NCBI GenBank assembly: GCA_034440135.1
Contig: JAWXBP010000054.1
Span: 1-44,487 of the forward strand
Length of the DNA stretch: 44,487 bases
Reading direction: 5' to 3'
Source of the DNA: Planctomycetia bacterium
GTDB lineage: Bacteria; Planctomycetota; Planctomycetia; Pirellulales; JALHLM01
Each line of letters opens with the position of its first letter. Within the stretch, counting starts at the first letter, position 1. Of this stretch, positions 1 to 7,147 are shown piece by piece. A program made the translations under genes and the position numbers. The notes below the pieces were generated by a model. It was not told the DNA's origin. It searched no databases and saw only the letters and a program-made list of their open reading frames with translations.

Positions 1-319
1 CGTCGCCGTCGCCGGTGAGACGTTGAGCGAAGCGGCCGCCGCGGAAATCGAGTCGGTTGTCTCCGAGAATGCGGATTTCACCTTGGACGCGGCCCGAACG
101 CACCAAGAGCTTCGAAGTATCCCACAGATTGATTCCGCTAACGCCTACGGAAGAGTCCTGAGCGAAGTCAAGGGTCAACGTCGCATTGCCACGCACGTCG
201 ATCGTTTGATCCATCGGGATGTTGTTAGTACCAATGACGTAGTCGACCGGAACGTCGAGGGCCCAACAACGCGAGGCGACCGCCATTGCGCACAAGGTTG
301 AGAGTGTTCGCGCGAACAT
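1..319 (-). CDS. Exported protein of unknown function, cut by the left edge
   Basis: An open frame starts at ATG 319-317 on the minus strand and runs without a stop off the left edge, giving 106 residues of the N-terminus. AAGAGG lies about 10 bases upstream as a ribosome binding site. The protein begins MFARTLSTLCAMAVASRCWA, a plausible signal peptide, followed by a beta-rich stretch with VIGTNNIPMDQTIDVRGN and repeated short strands (IRILGDNRLDFRGG). The style resembles exported planctomycete beta-helix or autotransporter-like proteins, but no family can be named from this fragment. Its function is not known. Confidence 0.6.
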   Translation of the reverse strand, partial: MFARTLSTLCAMAVASRCWALDVPVDYVIGTNNIPMDQTIDVRGNATLTLDFAQDSSVGVSGINLWDTSKLLVRSGRVQGEIRILGDNRLDFRGGRFAQRLTGDGD

Positions 320-679
320 GATCCGGGCCTCTTTGCCGGCGCTTTCGTCCGCTTCCGTGCCGCCGTGGGACGTCGCGCTATCACGAATCTATCCCGAAAG
401 TAGTAAAACCACAATAATTAGGTTGCGACGCCTTCGGCGGATGGAGTTTTTTCCCATCGGCCCACACAACGCAGTCAACCTACGGCAACCACGCGGCTAA
501 GAGGCGACCAATCGGTGACTTCTCGATTGGCACTGTTTCGTGGATGATGATTCGATTCATACTTCGCCAGGTCTCGGATAGTCTGATGCGTTGAGTGAAG
601 CTAGTCTAAAGGTGGGGTGGCGCAGGATTGTAGGCTCGCCAGCTCGCCTGTTCGTAACATGGATGTAGGAGGGCTTGGC
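320..679. other. Intergenic region between divergent genes
   Basis: This stretch separates the leftward exported protein from the rightward NusG-like gene and must hold both promoters. I see a small GC stem with a TTC loop near 428-440 and a T-run near 447-452, but no convincing -35/-10 pair. In-frame codons back to GTG 617 could extend the NusG-like protein. GTG 680 has a much better ribosome binding site (AGGAGGG, 668-674), so 617-679 is treated as leader. Confidence 0.4.
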
Positions 680-1237
680 GTGCCGTTGCTTCCGCCGGAG
701 AAGGACATCTATCCCGATGATCTGTTGTCCCCACGGGACCCAATGGGGGCCGCTCGCAATTGGTGGACCGTCTATACGCGCGTACGGCAGGAAAAGTCGC
801 TGGCGCGTGAACTGTTTACCTGGAAAGTCCCCTTCTACTTGCCCCTGGTGAAGCAGACTCGCCTCTATCGTGGCCGCAAGCGCAGCTCCTTTCTGCCCCT
901 CTTCACCAGCTACCTGTTCCTTCAGGCTACCGACGAGGAACGCGTCAAGGCTCTGGGCACAGACCGCGTGGCGCAGATCTTACCGGTACCAGACCCGGCG
1001 GGATTGCTGCGAGACCTTCGTCAGATTCAGCGCCTGATTTTGGCTGACGTGCCGCTGACGATCGAAAGCCGGCTGCAGCCCGGGACGCATGTGCGCGTGC
1101 GTAGCGGCGTATTGGCGGGAATTGAGGGCGTGGTCCAATCGCGCACCAAGCCGACACGTCTGGTCGTGCTCGTGAACTTGCTTCAGCAGGGCGTTTCGCT
1201 CGAAGTCGAGGACTTCCTGCTCGACTCCTTGGAATAG
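680..1237 (+). CDS. NusG-like transcription antiterminator (UpxY/RfaH-type paralogue)
   Basis: The product is a specialised NusG paralogue expected to bind RNA polymerase and suppress termination in long polysaccharide operons. From GTG 680 it is 185 residues. The NGN domain starts near residue 26 (NWWTVYTRVRQEK) and includes LPLFTSYLFLQ, typical of the family. A C-terminal KOW domain (PGTHVRVRSGVLAGIEGVV) follows. The start is chosen for AGGAGGG six bases upstream; in-frame GTG 617 and ATG 659 have weaker sites. The housekeeping nusG would sit beside rplK/secE, which are absent here, and a Wza-type gene lies just downstream on the other strand, so an exopolysaccharide role is likely. Its stop is 7 bases from the convergent lipoprotein gene. 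Confidence 0.8.
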   Translation: MPLLPPEKDIYPDDLLSPRDPMGAARNWWTVYTRVRQEKSLARELFTWKVPFYLPLVKQTRLYRGRKRSSFLPLFTSYLFLQATDEERVKALGTDRVAQILPVPDPAGLLRDLRQIQRLILADVPLTIESRLQPGTHVRVRSGVLAGIEGVVQSRTKPTRLVVLVNLLQQGVSLEVEDFLLDSLE

Positions 1238-1244
1238 ACGCCGT

Positions 1245-2096
1245 TCACTTCGTATCGGCGACAGGGAGTTGAACCTCCTCGTCCGACGCAGGTAACTCGT
1301 CGGCCTCGCGGAGCACGACTTCCGGGCTTGCCGGCCGGAGCCGGAATTGTACCGCGCCGTCGCCTTGCGTTGACGGTTGCGGCGTTTCCTCTAGCAGGGG
1401 TTCCGCCATGATTTCGAGCGGTCGCGGCGCCGCCGAAGCGTCCTCATGCCGCACTGGCCGAGGCGATTCGGAATTCTCCGTTTCTTGCTCATTCAATTCT
1501 CGCCACTTCGACTTGCGATCCGCGGCGATCAACGAAGCAAATCGGTCAGTCCAAGGACTGGGCGCCGCATCGAGCGAAAACGGGATTTCGATCGTTGGCG
1601 GCTCGACGGCGACCGTCGCCGAACCGGCGACGAGCTCGACCTCGGGGAGAATCGCTGGAGTTGCCGGAACGACGGCCGGCGTCGACGCCAACGGTCTCCG
1701 TGCAGGTCGCTTACTCATCCCTGGCTTGAGCGTGCGCGCTTCGGGGGCGTCGCCCTGCTCCGGAATATCAGCACCTTCTTCCTGCACTTCCGGCTGCGGC
1801 AGCTCCTGCGATGGCTCGCCATCGGGCAACTTCTCTCCTTGCTCAACGGACTTGTCGACATGACGGGACCAGCCGCTGTGGCGATACTCCTCGGGCCAAG
1901 AATCCCACGACGTGCGGTGAAATCCGTGGAGCGTGGTGTGCTCCTCGTACATAAAGTCCGGGTGCGTGACGCGATCCCAGGTGGCGCTGCGTTTCAAGCT
2001 GCACCCGCCCAGTAACATCGTCGCCAAACAGGCGGTCAGGGCGCAGCCCTGCCGCGTTAAGCGTCGCGCACCGAGTTTTGTCGACGTCACGTTCAT
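1245..2096 (-). CDS. Hypothetical lipoprotein downstream of the polysaccharide export gene
   Basis: This 283-residue protein has a signal peptide ending in the lipobox LLGGC (Cys32), so it should be membrane-anchored outside the cytoplasm. The mature part starts with an aromatic segment (WDRVTHPDFMYEEHTTLHGFHRTSW) and continues as a low-complexity Glu/Pro/Ala-rich tail without a recognisable domain. It starts 18 bases after the Wza-like gene stops and is probably co-transcribed with it. A role as an accessory lipoprotein of polysaccharide export is an inference from position only. Confidence 0.6.
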   Translation of the reverse strand: MNVTSTKLGARRLTRQGCALTACLATMLLGGCSLKRSATWDRVTHPDFMYEEHTTLHGFHRTSWDSWPEEYRHSGWSRHVDKSVEQGEKLPDGEPSQELPQPEVQEEGADIPEQGDAPEARTLKPGMSKRPARRPLASTPAVVPATPAILPEVELVAGSATVAVEPPTIEIPFSLDAAPSPWTDRFASLIAADRKSKWRELNEQETENSESPRPVRHEDASAAPRPLEIMAEPLLEETPQPSTQGDGAVQFRLRPASPEVVLREADELPASDEEVQLPVADTK

Positions 2097-2114
2097 CTTA
2101 TGCCCATTCCGAGG

Positions 2115-3197
2115 TCAAAAGCCTGTGGCGCCGCCACGAGTTCCACGCGACTTGAAGAAGCGAATGCCCGACACAGTTTGCGTGCCGAGCGACACGAAAC
2201 CGGCCACGCGTTCGAACGGCGAGATGATCTTGCTCACGACCGTGTCGACGGCGACCAGTGGATCCTCTGCGACGAATACGCGGTCACCCGGCATCAACTG
2301 GTAGTTCGTGCTCGACGAACCCAATTCAGTGACTGCGTTCCAGTCCACCGGCAAAATCAGGTGACCGCCTTCCACGTCCGGCGCGGGCCGGGAAATCCAG
2401 ATGCGCTTCGAACTCACCGAGTCGAGCCCTTGAATCTCCGCGATGGCGTCGAGCACTGTCTCATTGCCGGTGATCGAGAACTTGAGCAGTTGGTCGCCCA
2501 GTCCGGCGCCTTGCGTATAGACGTAATAGAACTTGCTGTTGTAGGCGTAAATCTCGACGGAGACCTCGGGGCCTTCCAACTGCTTGGAAAGTTGCGTCTC
2601 GATGGCTGTTTTCGCTTCATCTTGGGTCAGGCCGGCGACAAACACCTTGCCATAAGTGCCCAGGCTGACTTTGCCATCCGGCCCGACGAGATGTTCGCCG
2701 GCGATCTGCTGTTGCCCGATGGTTTCGCCCAACTGCACGGTAACTACCGCTTGAGTGAGCGCTTTGCCAAGGTGCGTTTCAATCGCGGCGACAGCCTCGT
2801 CGAGCGTCATCCCCACGACTTTCACGGAGCCGTACGGCTGACCAAAGTTGATCACGCCGCCCGATTCCACCGCGAACATGCCGTCGATCGGATATTCCGG
2901 CAACGTTCCTTGCACCTGCACCAGCACAGTGTCCAAGGCATGCAGGTGATACGGGGGCTTCGGGATCACCTGGATCGCATCGATCAACAGGATGTCCGGC
3001 GGTTCGATTACATATTCGGGCAGAGCTGTCTTGGCGAGTTCGCGCGGCATCGACGCCGCCTTAATCGAATCCTTACCGTGAGCTGGCATTTGCTCGTCGA
3101 ACCACGGCCGGTGCGGCCTATGAATCGTCATGCAGCCCGTGCAGAGGCTGAGCGTCAATAGCGCGATGATCGGCAAAGTGCTGCGTCCGTTCGGCAT
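2115..3197 (-). CDS. Polysaccharide export outer-membrane lipoprotein (Wza/Poly_export type)
   Basis: The protein resembles outer-membrane polysaccharide export proteins. From ATG 3197 it has 360 residues: a signal peptide ending in LCTGC (Cys22), then the Poly_export region (YVIEPPDILLIDAI, about 61-75), followed by SLBB-like segments (LVGPDGKVSLGTYGKVFVAGLT; DAVAAIETHL and DEAKTAIETQL helices) and a closing YQLMPGDRVFVAED. In-frame codons run upstream to 3269, but ATG 3197 is preferred because GGGGAG lies 8 bases upstream and the signal peptide begins there. Partner genes of a full capsule locus (Wzc, glycosyltransferases) are not visible, so it may belong to a locus continuing to the left or act alone. 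Confidence 0.85.
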   Translation of the reverse strand: MPNGRSTLPIIALLTLSLCTGCMTIHRPHRPWFDEQMPAHGKDSIKAASMPRELAKTALPEYVIEPPDILLIDAIQVIPKPPYHLHALDTVLVQVQGTLPEYPIDGMFAVESGGVINFGQPYGSVKVVGMTLDEAVAAIETHLGKALTQAVVTVQLGETIGQQQIAGEHLVGPDGKVSLGTYGKVFVAGLTQDEAKTAIETQLSKQLEGPEVSVEIYAYNSKFYYVYTQGAGLGDQLLKFSITGNETVLDAIAEIQGLDSVSSKRIWISRPAPDVEGGHLILPVDWNAVTELGSSSTNYQLMPGDRVFVAEDPLVAVDTVVSKIISPFERVAGFVSLGTQTVSGIRFFKSRGTRGGATGF

Positions 3198-3562
3198 CAG
3201 CTCGGCTCCCCTGCGAGTGAAAACCGCCAGGCGGGCTGCCTTGGCGCCCTGAAGCGTCAAGTGCGGCATCGCGTCTGGCGCGGTGACGTCCTGATGGAAC
3301 GCTCCCGCCTGGACTTCATCGGATTGCGCGGATCACAATCTTTGTGCCGACTAGTGAAAATTTTCCGGTTGTGCCGGTTGTCACGGCACGTCGAGTGCGC
3401 CTGGGGGGACTGCGCAATGTGGGCTGAAGCCGGCGTGATTAGGGTCGTCCGCCAAGATGAGGCGGAGCCATCGACTCGATCGGTCGATGGGGCGCTTTAG
3501 AAGGGCGCCCTTCGTAGTAGGCCGTTCAAGCGCTTGTCTGGGGCCAGAGCCGGCAGACGATC
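3198..3562. repeat. Intergenic region with three consecutive stem-loops
   Basis: No gene is seen. Between 3448 and 3513 there are three adjacent perfect inverted repeats: TCCGCC/GGCGGA (3448-3453 and 3461-3466), CCATCGAC/GTCGATGG (3468-3475 and 3483-3490), and the palindrome GAAGGGCGCCCTTC (3500-3513). They lie downstream of the small exported-protein gene on the minus strand and upstream of the Wza-like gene. None is followed by a T-run, so they look more like a REP-type cluster or a structured leader than a classic terminator. Confidence 0.55.
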
Positions 3563-3940
3563 CTATTTCTTCCGGCTGAAGTAGTGGGAATAGTGCCGGA
3601 AATAGGAGACGTGTCCGGTGGTCGGCAGCGGTTGCTGCTGCCGCGCCTGTTCGGTCGCCAATTGAGACCGCAATTGCGTCAATTCAGACTGCTGAACTTG
3701 GTTCACCCGCTGTTGCTGGACCTGGGGACGCACGAGCGTCTGGTACGTCGGCAAATCCTCGGTGTCCTGGCGATAGAGGTTCAAATAGGGGCTGACCGTG
3801 GGACGTTGAATCCGGGCTCGGGCGGCATTGCCGCGGCTGCCGCCGCCCTGGGCATCGGCGGAATTAGCCATCGCCATAATTCCCAACGTCATGACGAGCA
3901 GGCAAGTCGGCCGGATCATTTTGAGCTGTTTCATCGTCAT
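3563..3940 (-). CDS. Small exported protein, planctomycete-type, unknown function
   Basis: From ATG 3940 this is a 125-residue protein with a signal peptide (MTMKQLKMIRPTCLLVMTLG, Ala-rich cleavage region ending ADAQ). The mature part opens with RPTVSPYLNLYRQ, then LPTYQTLVRPQ, then a Gln-rich helical stretch with likely coiled coil (QQQRVNQVQQSELTQLRSQL), and ends in an aromatic/His tail (GHVSYFRHYSHYF). I recall this layout (SPYLNL, LVRP, Gln-rich helix, final GH-aromatic motif) from short exported planctomycete proteins of unknown role. The upstream extension to 4081 lacks a signal-peptide start and is not used. GGGGG lies just upstream of the chosen start. Confidence 0.6.
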   Translation of the reverse strand: MTMKQLKMIRPTCLLVMTLGIMAMANSADAQGGGSRGNAARARIQRPTVSPYLNLYRQDTEDLPTYQTLVRPQVQQQRVNQVQQSELTQLRSQLATEQARQQQPLPTTGHVSYFRHYSHYFSRKK

Positions 3941-4269
3941 CGGCCCCCACTGCGGAACGTCGGAAAGGACGGTCGTCCGAAGTATTATATCGTCCCCGCG
4001 TGGCGGTGAATCTACAGAACCTCCGCTGACTTTCCCGGCGGCGATTTGTCGAGAATCGCTTCGGGTTGCCAGGGAAGACACGTTGCGAATTGGATCGCGG
4101 CCGCCGTTCGATCAACGACCGCCAATGGGTTGGCGTGGTCATTTGCGGGTAGCCGCACAGGCGATTCCTCGACCGACGGCATAAAGTATTACGGCGAGCC
4201 ATGGGACGCGCGCTTCGTGGTGCGACAGCGCCGGCGCCACTTAATGGGCAGATAAAGGCGTATGTTTGA
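3941..4269. other. Intergenic region, nothing recognised
   Basis: This gap lies between the leftward small exported protein and the promoter of the rightward operon. It should carry the promoter of the leftward gene, but I cannot place it. Overlapping minus-strand frames here lack coding character. Confidence 0.3.
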
Positions 4270-4305
4270 TTGAGAACGCAAAACCCCGCCGCTAGAATAG
4301 CGGCG
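4270..4305 (+). promoter_or_regulatory. Sigma-70-type promoter with -10 inside a palindrome
   Basis: TTGAGA at 4270-4275 and TAGAAT at 4293-4298 are separated by exactly 17 bases and point at the gene starting at 4386. The -10 hexamer sits at the centre of the inverted repeat CGCCGCTA (4287-4294) / TAGCGGCG (4298-4305). This suggests an operator or a conserved promoter architecture. The leader would be about 80 bases. Confidence 0.6.
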
Positions 4306-4385
4306 CAGCGGCCACGAGTCCGTGGACGTTCTCTTCGTTTTCCTTCGCTTGCTCCGCTCACCAGGCTTCCTTGGAGGCGATCGTC

Positions 4386-5303
4386 ATGAACTCGTTCCGT
4401 GCGCTGGCACTGTCTTTTGTAGTCGTCGCGGTCGTCGCGGCGAATGCCGCGGCCAACGAAACCGAGGTACGCGCCGCGTTGACTGCCTATGTGGAGTCGT
4501 TCAACAGGCAAGACATCGCGGCAGTCGCGGCCGCTTGGACGGAACAGGCCTCCCACACGGATCGCGAAACGGGCGAACGCACGGAAGGTCGCGAAGCCAT
4601 TCAATCGGACATCGCCGCGTCGTTCAAGGAACAGCCGAACGCTCATTTGGCCGGTCGCGTGGATCGCGTGCGGATGATTAAGCCGGACGTGGCCAGCGTG
4701 GAAGGCGAAACCACGTTCGGAGCCGGAGACGAAGCGCCCGTCGTCAATAACTTCGCGGCCATCCTCGTCAAGCAGGGCGACAAGTGGTTAATCGATTCCA
4801 TCGAAGAACTGCCACTGCCCACGCCGGCGACGTCGACAGAAGCGCTGCAAGATCTGGAGTGGATGATCGGAAGTTGGCTCGACGACGGTGGCGAATCGCG
4901 CGTCACGACCCAAGTGCGCTGGACCGCGAGTAACGCGTTCCTGTTGCGATCGTTCACCATTGAATCGGCCGACGGCACGCAACAGGGTACGCAAGTCATC
5001 GGCTGGGATCCGCGCAGCCAAGAAATTCGCTCCTGGTCGTTTAATTCCGACGGCTCCTTCGGCGACGGCGTTTGGACTCAGAGCGGCGAAGATTGGTTGA
5101 TCAAGTCGAGCCAGACCCTGTCCGACGGCCGCGCGGCGTCGGGCACTTATGTGTTGAAGCGCCTCGACGACAACACGATCACGCTGGAACTGATCGGCCA
5201 TGAAATCGACGGCGAGCCGCAACCCGCGAAAGAAGCCGTGAAAATGGCGCGCGCACCAATGCTTGGCGCTCCAACGGCGCCGGCTGGTCTGCCCACCAAG
5301 TAA
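4386..5303 (+). CDS. Exported SnoaL-like (nuclear transport factor 2 fold) protein
   Basis: The start is ATG 4386, with GGAGG 9 bases upstream; an upstream ATG at 4371 has no such site. The 305-residue product has a signal peptide (MNSFRALALSFVVVAVVAAN) followed by a SnoaL/DUF4440-like domain at about residues 27-135 (VRAALTAYVESFNRQDIAAV, SHTDRETGERTEGREAI, FAAILVKQGDKWLIDSIEE). The C-terminal half (LEWMIGSWLDDGG to the end) resembles the short beta-barrel domain often following it in planctomycete proteins. SnoaL-like domains are small ligand-binding or isomerase folds, and no activity can be assigned. It is the first gene of a tight five-gene operon with two sulfatases. Confidence 0.75.
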   Translation: MNSFRALALSFVVVAVVAANAAANETEVRAALTAYVESFNRQDIAAVAAAWTEQASHTDRETGERTEGREAIQSDIAASFKEQPNAHLAGRVDRVRMIKPDVASVEGETTFGAGDEAPVVNNFAAILVKQGDKWLIDSIEELPLPTPATSTEALQDLEWMIGSWLDDGGESRVTTQVRWTASNAFLLRSFTIESADGTQQGTQVIGWDPRSQEIRSWSFNSDGSFGDGVWTQSGEDWLIKSSQTLSDGRAASGTYVLKRLDDNTITLELIGHEIDGEPQPAKEAVKMARAPMLGAPTAPAGLPTK

Positions 5304-5331
5304 CATTCAGGCAAGCCTTGGAGAATCACCG

Positions 5332-7104
5332 ATGTTCGGTTCCATCAAACAACTTGCCGTGGGCTTGGCGATCTTGGTATTGCTTACCGGCGACGCCTCG
5401 GGGCGCGGTGGCGGCATGAAAGGTGGCGGAGGAGGAGGAGGAGCACGTGGAGGAGGCGGTGGTGGCGGCGCCGCGCGCGCCGCGGCAGCTCGACCTGCTT
5501 CCCGCCCCGCGGCACGCCCCAGTTCACCGCACATCGGCGGCAGTCGGCCCCCGCCACGGCCCAATGTCAGCCGCCCCAGCGCAAGTCGCCCGGCGGTTAG
5601 TCGACCATCAATGAATCGCCCGACGCCTGGCCGTCCGGCTTCGATCAATCGGCCGACGCCCAGTCGCCCGCCCGCGATGAATCGGCCCGCTGGCGGCATG
5701 AAGCCGTCGACACGACCCGCCCCGCGTCCGGGCGGTCCCTCGACGCTGCCTGGGGTGAATCGCCCCGGGGCTGGCAATCGTCCGGACTTTAATCGCCCCA
5801 ATATGAATCGCCCGACGACGCGACCGAGCGTGCCGAATTTGGGCGGCGGCGGTGGCAATCGCCCGGGAGTTGACCGCCCGAATCGTCCCGGTGGCGAGTT
5901 ACCGAATCGACCAAGCGTCGATCGCCCCAATCGCCCGGGAAATACGCGTCCGAATCTTCCTGGCGCTGGAAACCGTCCGTCGCCGGGAGATGTCGGCGAC
6001 TTCCTCGGCATGGACAGGCCTGTGCGCCCGGATACGTTGCCAGGCATCGTGCGTCCCGGCGCGGGGGGCGGAGGAATTGCCCGCCCTGGTCTGCCGGGAC
6101 CCAATCGTCCTGGCGCTGGCGGAGGAGGAATCGCCCGACCCGATCGGCCTAGCAACCGGCCGGGTTTTGATCGACCCATGCGTCCCGGCCAGAACGATCG
6201 CCCGATCAACATCGGTAACGTCAACATTGGGAACAACGTCGCCATCGGCAACCGCCCGTCGTGGGCGAACATCGATCGCAATCAAATCAACGCGATCGGC
6301 AATCGCTGGCAGAACCAGATCGGCGGCATCCGCAATTGGGGCGGGCGCTATCCCAACCGGCTGGGCTACTGGAACGGCTGGGGCAATGGCGTGCGAAATA
6401 ATTGGGGCTATTGGCACAACCACGGCAGCTGGTTTGGCGCCAACTGGTGGAACGGCCATCATCATCCTTGGTGCGGTTGGCACTATGGTTATGGGTTCAA
6501 TCGATATCCGTGGAGCTACTGGTGGCGCTATCCGGCGTACGGGGCGCTGGCCAATTGGTTCGCCTGGTCCGCGCCAGCCGATGTCTGGTCGGAGCCGGTC
6601 TACTACGACTACGGCCAGGACGGCAACGTCACCTACCAAGACAGCTCCGTTTACATCGGCGGCGAACAAGTTGCCACGAGCGATGAATTCGCGCAGAGCG
6701 CCATGGATCTTGCCACCGTGGCGCCGCCGACCGATGAAGCCGCGGCCGAAGCGGCCGAATGGCTGCCCCTGGGGACGTTCGCCATTTCGTCGAGCGACAA
6801 GGATGTCGATCCCACGCGCGTGATTCAGCTCGCAGTCGACAAGCAAGGCGTGATCTCCGGAACGCTGTTCAACACGCAGACTGACGAGGCCCAGTCCATT
6901 CAAGGGCAAGTCGACAAGAACACGCAACGCGTGGCCTTCCGGATTGGCGAGAGCCAGGACATCGTCGTCGAGACGGGAATCTACAACCTGACGCAAGAAG
7001 AAGCGCCGGCGCTGGTGCACTTCGGCGAAGACCGTGTGGAGAACTGGCTGCTGGTGCGAATGGAGAATCCGGAAGCGGACGCGGCGAGCGCTTCGAACCC
7101 TTGA
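5332..7104 (+). CDS. Arg-Pro/Asn-rich repetitive exported surface protein
   Basis: This 590-residue protein starts at ATG 5332 (GGAG about 12 bases upstream), 28 bases after the SnoaL-like gene. A signal peptide is followed by a glycine run, then about 250 residues of degenerate NRP/GRP/DRP repeats. Next comes a Trp/Tyr/Gly/Asn-rich segment (NNWGYWHNHGSWFGANWW, roughly residues 340-420) and a more ordinary acidic C-terminal domain (about 470-580). Proteins of this kind in planctomycetes have been labelled mu-protocadherin-like or cell-surface proteins, without known function. The repeats suggest a basic, extended cell-wall or matrix protein, perhaps binding acidic sulfated glycans. Because the repeats are regular, long antisense frames appear opposite it; these are not genes. 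Confidence 0.75.
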   Translation: MFGSIKQLAVGLAILVLLTGDASGRGGGMKGGGGGGGARGGGGGGGAARAAAARPASRPAARPSSPHIGGSRPPPRPNVSRPSASRPAVSRPSMNRPTPGRPASINRPTPSRPPAMNRPAGGMKPSTRPAPRPGGPSTLPGVNRPGAGNRPDFNRPNMNRPTTRPSVPNLGGGGGNRPGVDRPNRPGGELPNRPSVDRPNRPGNTRPNLPGAGNRPSPGDVGDFLGMDRPVRPDTLPGIVRPGAGGGGIARPGLPGPNRPGAGGGGIARPDRPSNRPGFDRPMRPGQNDRPINIGNVNIGNNVAIGNRPSWANIDRNQINAIGNRWQNQIGGIRNWGGRYPNRLGYWNGWGNGVRNNWGYWHNHGSWFGANWWNGHHHPWCGWHYGYGFNRYPWSYWWRYPAYGALANWFAWSAPADVWSEPVYYDYGQDGNVTYQDSSVYIGGEQVATSDEFAQSAMDLATVAPPTDEAAAEAAEWLPLGTFAISSSDKDVDPTRVIQLAVDKQGVISGTLFNTQTDEAQSIQGQVDKNTQRVAFRIGESQDIVVETGIYNLTQEEAPALVHFGEDRVENWLLVRMENPEADAASASNP

Positions 7105-7147
7105 TGTGAATTCAAATAACGATCCCGAAGTAGCGAGATGCGCCACC

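Noticed and set aside
2100-3161. Long plus-strand open frame of 353 codons opposite the Wza-like gene
   Set aside because: The product has no coherent domains and the minus strand carries a clear export protein in this place; it is a high-GC shadow.
5307-6281. Minus-strand frame rich in Gly/Arg/Pro opposite the surface protein
   Set aside because: It mirrors the Arg-Pro repeats of the real gene and has no signal or start of its own.
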